From assembly GCF_026210795.1 (NCBI RefSeq), contig NC_089444.1, positions 4,855,324 through 4,919,323 on the forward strand: 64,000 nt of DNA, in the 5' to 3' direction. The position numbers and the translations under genes are program-made. This document shows, in pieces, positions 57,761 through 64,000 of the stretch (position 1 is the stretch's first letter; each line of letters begins with the position of its first letter). The notes beneath the pieces are model-generated. The model made no database searches. It was not told the DNA's origin and worked only from the letters and a program-made list of their open reading frames with translations. The stretch is from Rhizophagus irregularis (Eukaryota > Glomeromycota > Glomeromycetes > Glomerales > Glomeraceae).

Positions 57761-58065
57761 ATACTTGCGACACATTGCTATGGCGATTTTTTATAAAATC
57801 CTAATAAATAGAAATCTTTTCCATCCACGTAAGTACATTTTTTTTTAATAATTAGAAATCTTTTCCATTCACGTAAGTATATTTTTCTACTAATAATTAG
57901 AAATCTTTCCATTTAAATAAATATACTAATGAGAAATAATTTTTTTTTTAAATACTCTCAAACAAAATAATAAATTATTCAAATAAAATAATTTTGAGAA
58001 ATATTTTTTTTTTTTTTAAATACTCTCAAACAAAATAATAAAATTATTCAAATAAAATAATCTCA
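57761..58065. other. AT-rich 5' flank with duplicated block
   Basis: TAGAAATCTTTTCCATYCACG words are repeated three times at 57808-57915, and ATACTCTCAAACAAAATAAT twice at 57951-58045, directly upstream of the SNF2 start codon. Confidence 0.5.
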
Positions 58066-59945
58066 ATGTCTACCAATAATAATAATACTACTAAATTACC
58101 AAAATTTAGAGTTGAAAGAGTTGACAATAATAATTCTAATAAAAATAATAAAAATACTCTTAAAAAATTTTATAAAAATAACAAGAGCTACAGTAGTTCA
58201 GGTTCAGTTGTTGGATTACCAAAATTGCAAATTATTCGATCCAACGATTTTAAAGATACAAAAAAAGAACCACAATCTGAAGCTGAATTTCTATTAAATC
58301 TTCTAGAAGTATCACAACCAGAAACATTAATTACGAAATTACTTCCATATCAGAAACAAGGCCTTAGATGGATGTTATCAAATGAACACCCTAAAGAGCC
58401 AACTATTGATGAGGAAGTTCAATTCTGGATTCAAAAGGAGGATCAAACAAAAAAAATACTCAATTATTATAATACAGTAGCAAGATTTTCAACAATTATA
58501 CGCCCTAATCTTACCAGAGGTGGAATACTTGCTGATGATATGGGTCTTGGCAAGACGATACAAACGATTGCTTTAATAGCTTCCAAATCTGCAATCAATT
58601 TAGATTCCACATATTCTAAAACTACTCTGATTGTTGCTCCTTTAAGTGTGCTTGAAAATTGGGTTGAACAAATCAACACACATGTTAAGAAAGGGTCTCT
58701 TTCTTATTACGTTTTTCATGATAGTAATCGAAATAATGATCCAGAATTCCTTAAAAATTACGATATAATAATTACTACATATACTATTCTTGCACAATCA
58801 AATATAAAAGAAAGGAGTGGATTATTCGCCATTAAATGGCTTCGAGTTATCTTAGATGAAGGACATATTATTCGTACAAGATTAACAAAACAAAGTATTG
58901 CTGCATGTAATTTGGATGCTGAGAGAAGATGAATTCTTACAGGAACTCCAATTATGAACGAGTTAGATGATATATATTCATTAATTAAATTTTTAAGATT
59001 CACTCCTTTTGATAGTTTAGAAATGTGGAATAACATATTTAATAACAAAACAATAAAATCTCAATATAATAATAGTCGTCTTAACAACCTTAGAAGTTTA
59101 ATGAAGACCGTTTGTCTTCGTAGGACAAAAGACATGAAATTCAACGGGTGTCCTATAGTGTGTCTTTCCACTATTAATTACTATGGTCATAAAATTAAGT
59201 TTAAGACGGACGAGAGAAAAATTTATGATAAAATGGAAAGTGATACAAAAGAATAATTTAGAAGTTGGAAAGAATCAAGAAATAGCGATTTAAAAAATAA
59301 TTATGTAACATTTCTTGAAATGATTCTTAGACTAAGACAAATTTGTAATCACATACAACTTCTTTATAAGAGACAAATAAATCAAATAAATGGAATTGAT
59401 AATAAAGAAGAAATTGGAAATTTAAATGATTTTAAAATAAGTTTCAAAATTGAAGCTTTGGTGGAATTTTTAAATCAAAATAATGATGATGATAAATCAG
59501 TAGTCTTCAGCCAATGGACATCTTTTCTTGATTTGATTGAAATTGCTTTTAAAGACACAAATGTCAAATTTATTTGATTTGATGGCAAAATGTTACGTAA
59601 TCAGCAAGAGGAGGCAGTAAATAATTTTAACAATGATCCAAAAATAAAAGTTCTTCTAATTAGTTTAAAATGTGGATCTTTGGGATTGAATCTTACCACA
59701 GCTAATCAATGTTTTCTTATAGATCCTTGGTGGAATCCAAGTATTGAGGATCAAGCTATAGATCAAATTTATAGAATTGGTCAAATTCGAGGTCTTCTGT
59801 CTTTAGATTTTTTATTGAGAATACGATTGAGGATCACGTGTTTAAACTTCAAAAGAAAAAATGTGACTTGATATTACAAGCTTTTGAGTCTAACGAGAGT
59901 CCAAATATTGATGAAGCTCTGCAAGTTTTATTAGGAGATAGTTAA
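58066..59945 (+). pseudogene. RAD5/RAD16-type SNF2 helicase-like ATPase, three nonsense codons and one frameshift
   Basis: SNF2 ATPases of this group move along DNA and act in repair or chromatin work. Intronless, about 626 codons. The N-terminus is Asn/Lys-rich. Motifs follow: LLPYQKQGLRWML (about 92-104), Walker A DDMGLGKT (157-164), IVAPLSVLENW, DEGH box (264-267) in the RAD5-like context [65 protein letters not shown] and [19 protein letters not shown]. No RING or HIRAN domain is visible, so it is shorter than RAD5. Stops: TGA at 58930-58932 (Trp expected), TAA at 59254-59256 and TGA at 59575-59577 (Arg expected). A one-base shift near 59790 precedes a plausible tail ending at 59945. It has hardly drifted otherwise, implying recent loss. 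Confidence 0.88.
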
Positions 59946-60915
59946 AAAATATATGTATATTTATTTTTAGTGTATATGCACATATATATGTACGAGTATT
60001 ATTATATTATTAATTAAAAAATTGCGTATTTTTTTTAAAATAAATTTAGAATTTAATCTAAATATACATTTATTAGTAAAATCATATCTAAAAATTTTCG
60101 TTAAATATAATAAATAATTCAAAATTCTGAATTTATTTGATAGGAGCAATGTCCCGTAAAAATTTGTTCGATTTAAGAAGAGAATTTCTTTCGATTAAAA
60201 TAGCAAATCATTCATCAAAAAATTTTGATTTTCGAAAAACTCTTATGCAAAAATATGATTATCTGAGCAGTTATGATTAATATAATAAGAATAATATAAT
60301 AAATCGGTCATAAATCAATTGGCAACGACAATTTATATAATTTTGAGTAAATAAGAAAGTTGAATAGTTGACGGACTACGAACGCACATTTTATTTACGT
60401 GAACTAATTTTATTATGAAAATTAAAAGATCATTAACATTTTTCGAAAAAAGAAAAAAATACTAGTTGCTTGTAGCCTACCCTCGCGGCACCTTTAGCAA
60501 ATACTAGTTTGCTCAGCCTACCCGCACCTTTAGCAAAGAAAAAAAAATTTAAAAGAAAAAATATCGAAAAAAAAATTTTTTTTTTATAAAAAAAAAGTAT
60601 ATTGAAAAAAAAGCCCATCCCCCATACCATCTTTTTGAAAATTTTTTAATACATCCCGCAAATAAATTTGTTGGATTTATAAATCCTTTATTGAATGGAA
60701 TTTCTTTCGCTCTCCTCCCTACAATTTGAAAGAACTACGCCCAGCTCGACAATTAAAACAGTTTTACGGCAAGCGGCTATTTAGATTTGGGCATTCATTT
60801 CTCCATGTCCAAAAATATTCGCATAGGTAACATGCCTTTATATATTTATTAACTGGAACTATCCATTTCTTTCTGATAAAGAAACGCTCCTTGATGTATA
60901 AATTTTGTTTGAAGG
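59946..60915. other. AT-rich spacer with CTTTAGCAAATACTAGTT words
   Basis: No gene. Near 60465-60535 the phrase CCTACCC.CACCTTTAGCAAA occurs twice about 45 bp apart. Poly-A/T tracts follow. Confidence 0.35.
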
Positions 60916-60919
60916 CGAC

Positions 60920-61060
60920 GAGAGATGGCAGAGATGACGATATAGATGACAGAGATGATGATATAAATGATAGAGATGACAAAGATGATAAAGATGACAG
61001 AGACGATGACAGAAAAGATGACGGAGAAGATGACAACGGAATAGGTTCTGACTATAGTGA
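60920..61060 (+). repeat. GATGACAGA-type low-complexity repeat
   Basis: Irregular purine-rich repeats of GATGAYAGA/GATGACGAT. One plus frame reads an Asp/Arg-alternating stretch (RDDDIDDRDDDIN and onward) ending at a TAA near 61064. No start codon or domain supports a gene; it could be the coding tail of a lost protein. Confidence 0.7.
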
Positions 61061-61069
61061 TTAAATAGG

Positions 61070-61330
61070 TTTGGACGGCGGAATAGGTATTGATTGAGTA
61101 TACTCAATAGAGTTTGTGGGTATTGGCGACGGTGGTTGAATAGATATCAATTGAATAGGACTCGATAGAGTTTGTAGGTATTGATGGCGGCGGCTGAAGT
61201 GACGATAATGGGAACGCTGGACGACAACGGAGGAATAGATAGCGATTACGGTGATTTAATAAGGTTTGTAGATATTGATGACGGCGGCGGTAAATAGGTA
61301 CCGATTGGAGTGACGATAATAAGGATACGC
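61070..61330. repeat. Imperfect tandem repeat, GGTATTGATGGCGGC words
   Basis: Three to four diverged copies of a unit with AATAGGTATYGATTGARTA and GATAGAGTTTGTRGGTATTG, more GC-rich than the surroundings. Stops occur in all frames. Confidence 0.65.
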
Positions 61331-61865
61331 TAGCGAGATGTTTAATTAAACTATTTAATGAAGAAGACATATTGTCTAGGGTATTGGACTGATTTTTGAT
61401 TATAGTTATAGAGTTTATGTACGCTCTATTTTTTTCTGAGGAAAGTTCTAAAGGAATCGTATGTTTAACATCTTCCTAGGTACATTAATGTTACCGAGGC
61501 ATTTTGAGAAAAAAAAACTTTTAATAAAAAAAAAAAATGTCGTGGAGAAAATGATATTCGTATCAAAAGAAATTATATTAATTATAAAAATTTTTAGAAA
61601 AAAAAAAAGATAAAAAAAAAAAATTATATTAATTAATTAATATTTAAAAAAAATATCGTGAAGAAATGATATTCATATCGAGATATTTTTTTACAGAAAT
61701 TATATTATATTGATATGAAAAAAAAAATTTTTTTTTAAAAAAAAAAAGGAATTTTTATCTAACGTGAAAGATTGATCAAAAATGTAAAAAAATGGAAGCC
61801 ATTATATATAAAAATAAAAAAAGATTATCAAAAAAAAATTTTCTGTTTTTTAATTATTTTTTTTA

Positions 61866-62062
61866 ATAAGCCTTTTTTTTTTAAAAAAAATAATGTAACA
61901 GACAAGTTCTTTACTGGTAAATTTTGCCTTTTTAACACGTTTTACATACCTTAATTATTCATATTTTAATAAGCCTTTTTTTTTTAAAAAAAAAAAAAAA
62001 AATGATGTAACAGACAAGGTCCGCCGGTAAATTTTGCCTTTTTAACACGTTTTACATACCTT
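61866..62062. repeat. Direct repeat, about 103-bp period
   Basis: Two copies of AATAAGCC + poly-T/A, AATGATGTAACAGACAAG, GGTAAATTTTGCCTTTTTAA and CACGTTTTACATACCTTA, differing mainly in homopolymer length. Confidence 0.88.
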
Positions 62063-62879
62063 ATAAAGATTAATTATCATATTTTAATAAGCTTTTTTAG
62101 ATTTAATAAATCCTGTTTATTTCTTTATAACGGGGAAACTGAAATTTTTCCGCATTTTTTATTAAAAAGGTAAAGCTAACTATTTATGATTAGTTAATTC
62201 CTCTTTATTATGACATATCAAACGGATGACAAAGCACAATAAGCAAAGCAAACCATAATCAGTTGATAATTAGAATGTATGGCGCAATAAAGCCGTTACA
62301 AGAAAGGCCCTATTTTGATATAACGAATTTCACGATATCACGAATCTTTAGTGTGGTATGCGTTTATGAAAAAAGTTGTTATGCCGACAAAAAAAATTTA
62401 TTAATTCAAATATGTACTATAAATGACGCTAAACAATTTTTTTTAGTATAACGAAGATTTTTGTAAGATAAATTAGGACAATTTGAATTATCTATACGTT
62501 CCTATCAATATTATCACTCTCTATTCGTCCCTATGATATCATTTTTAACATGTATATGTATTTTATTAATCTGAAATAGTGCTAGTTTAAACCCATTAGT
62601 AACTAAAAATTATTTTAATTATTATGAAGTTTTTAATAGAAACGGTTCTTTACGGCTAATTGGCTTTTTTGAGGTAAATTTCGGAAGCTTTTATTTTATT
62701 TTTTTTGTTTTTTTCTCTTTTAGAAACCGTATTTAATCCATCCTTTTTTTTTAATAGTAATGGTTAAAATGTTTTTTAATAGATGAATTCAATTTTTTTT
62801 TTTTTTTTAAATGGGTTAACTGTTTTTTTTTTTTTTTTTTAGCATTTTGGCTTAGATTATCAATTAGAGAGGCTGCATG
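62063..62879. other. Telomere-proximal subtelomere
   Basis: AT-rich with long T tracts (62790-62840). A 62-codon plus frame (62263-62451) reads plausibly in places (PYFDITNFTISRIFSVVCVY) but has no recognisable family. There is a sharp switch to telomere repeats after GAGAGGCTGCATG. Confidence 0.45.
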
Positions 62880-63163
62880 TTAGGGTTAGGGTTAGGGTTA
62901 GGGTTAGGGTTAGGGTTAGGGTTAGGGTTAGGGTTAGGGTTAGGGTTAGGGTTAGGGTTAGGGTTAGGGTTAGGGTTAGGGTTAGGGTTAGGGTTAGGGT
63001 TAGGGTTAGGGTTAGGGTTAGGGTTAGGGTTAGGGTTAGGGTTAGGGTTAGGGTTAGGGGTTAGGGTTAGGAGTTAGGGTTAGGGTTAGGGTTAGGGTTA
63101 GGGTTAGGGTTAGGGTTAGGGTTAGGGTTAGGGTTAGGGTTAGGGTTAGGGTTAGGGTTAGGG

Positions 63164-63204
<41 letters not shown>

Positions 63205-64000
63205 GGTTAGGAGTTAGGGTTAGGGTTAGGGTTAGGAGTTAGGGTTAGGGTTAGGGTTAGGGTTAGGGTTAGGGTTAGGGTTAGGGTTAGGGTTAGGGTT
63301 AGGGTTAGGGTTAGGGTTAGGGTTAGGGTTAGGGAGTTAGGGTTAGGGTTAGGGTTAGGGTTAGGGTTAGGGTTAGGGTTAGGGTTAGGGTTAGGGTTAG
63401 GGTTAGGGTTAGGGTTAGGGTTAGGGTTAGGGTTAGGGTTAGGGTTAGGGTTAGGGGTTAGGGTTAGGGTTAGGGTTAGGGTTAGGGTTAGGGTTAGGGT
63501 TAGGGTTAGGGTTAGGGTTAGGGTTAGGGTTAGGGTTAGGGTTAGGGTTAGGGTTAGGGTTAGGGTTAGGGTTAGGGTTAGGGTTAGGGTTAGGGTTAGG
63601 GTTAGGGTTAGGGTTAGGGTTAGGGTTAGGGTTAGGGTTAGGGTTAGGGTTAGGGTTAGGGTTGGGGTTAGGGTTAGGGTTAGGGTTAGGGTTAGGGTTA
63701 GGGTTAGGGTTAGGGTTAGGGTTAGGGTTAGGGTTAGGGTTAGGGTTAGGGTTGGGGTTAGGGTTAGGGTTAGGGTTAGGGTTAGGGTTAGGGTTAGGGT
63801 TAGGGTTAGGGTTAGGGTTAGGGTTAGGGTTAGGGTTAGGGTTAGGGTTAGGGTTGGGGTTAGGGTTAGGGTTAGGGTTAGGGTTAGGGTTAGGGTTAGG
63901 GTTAGGGTTAGGGTTAGGGTTAGGGTTAGGGTTAGGGTTAGGGTTAGGGTTAGGGTTAGGGTTAGGGTTAGGGTTAGGGTTAGGGTTAGGGTTAGGGTTA
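62880..64000 (+). repeat. Telomere, (TTAGGG)n, right chromosome end
   Basis: At least 1,121 bp of TTAGGG in the G-rich, outward (5'->3' to the end) orientation, running off the window. Variants occur: an extra G near 63054-63060 and 63453; TTAGGAG at 63067-63073, 63207-63213 and 63232-63238; TTTAGGG near 63182; an inserted AG near 63335; and TTGGGG at 63662, 63752 and 63854. The last 140 bp are uniform. This is a true chromosome terminus, because the array is long, correctly oriented and reaches the end. Confidence 0.97.

Noticed and set aside
62880-63077. Long open frame reading Gly-Leu repeats
   Set aside because: It is only a translation of telomere repeats.

Overview
The window is the right-hand end of a linear eukaryotic chromosome. 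It finishes in at least 1.1 kb of TTAGGG repeats running off the edge, and everything inward is subtelomeric, strongly AT-rich, repeat-dense DNA. The signs point to an early-diverging fungus, most likely an arbuscular mycorrhizal fungus of the Rhizophagus/Glomeromycotina type: very AT-rich composition, many short introns with GTAAGT-type donors and poly-T/TAG acceptors, a Crinkler (CRN)-type protein, Plavaka and Tnp2-type CACTA (CMC) transposases, a RAD5-like SNF2 family and TTAGGG telomeres. I assign this from remembered family resemblance, not from a search.

Layout. 1-7.5 kb: AT-rich sequence with a small coding remnant, then a telomerase reverse transcriptase (TERT) pseudogene that keeps its introns (2.7-4.95 kb), a 5'-truncated LINE RNase H fragment, and an 11-bp minisatellite that seems to have grown inside a decayed CACAGG-ended element. 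7.8-22.75 kb: a candidate 15-kb CMC/Plavaka element with CACTG termini and TTACG-rich subterminal arrays. It holds a 7-exon Plavaka transposase, a divergent acidic/coiled-coil partner gene, a Myb/SANT-like gene, and a nested 4.98-kb DNA transposon with perfect 15-bp inverted repeats and a perfect 8-bp target duplication. 24.0-26.3 kb: a largely intact CRN-type P-loop NTPase/nuclease gene, the best host-like gene here. 27-41.8 kb: no ordinary genes, but stacked non-autonomous elements, tandem repeats, a less AT-rich block with a tRNA-like box B, and long arrays of units that look like microexons with splice signals, first on + and then on -. 42.8-48.3 kb: a second CMC gene pair, a lysine-rich gene on - and a Tnp2-like transposase on +, both broken. 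50.5-51.9 kb: an uninterrupted two-exon gene of unknown function. 52.7-59.9 kb: small transposons, an IS630/Tc1-like transposase pseudogene and a RAD5-like SNF2 pseudogene. 60-62.9 kb: low-complexity subtelomere. 62.88 kb to end: telomere.

The region is a transposon graveyard. Most broken genes are interrupted by stops that a single C>T or G>A change would create (often TGA where arginine or tryptophan is expected), which suggests cytosine deamination in silenced DNA. The exceptions are the CRN gene, the 415-residue gene and, apart from one frameshift, the Plavaka transposase. CDS boundaries with introns are my own splice inferences from frame and splice-site consensus.
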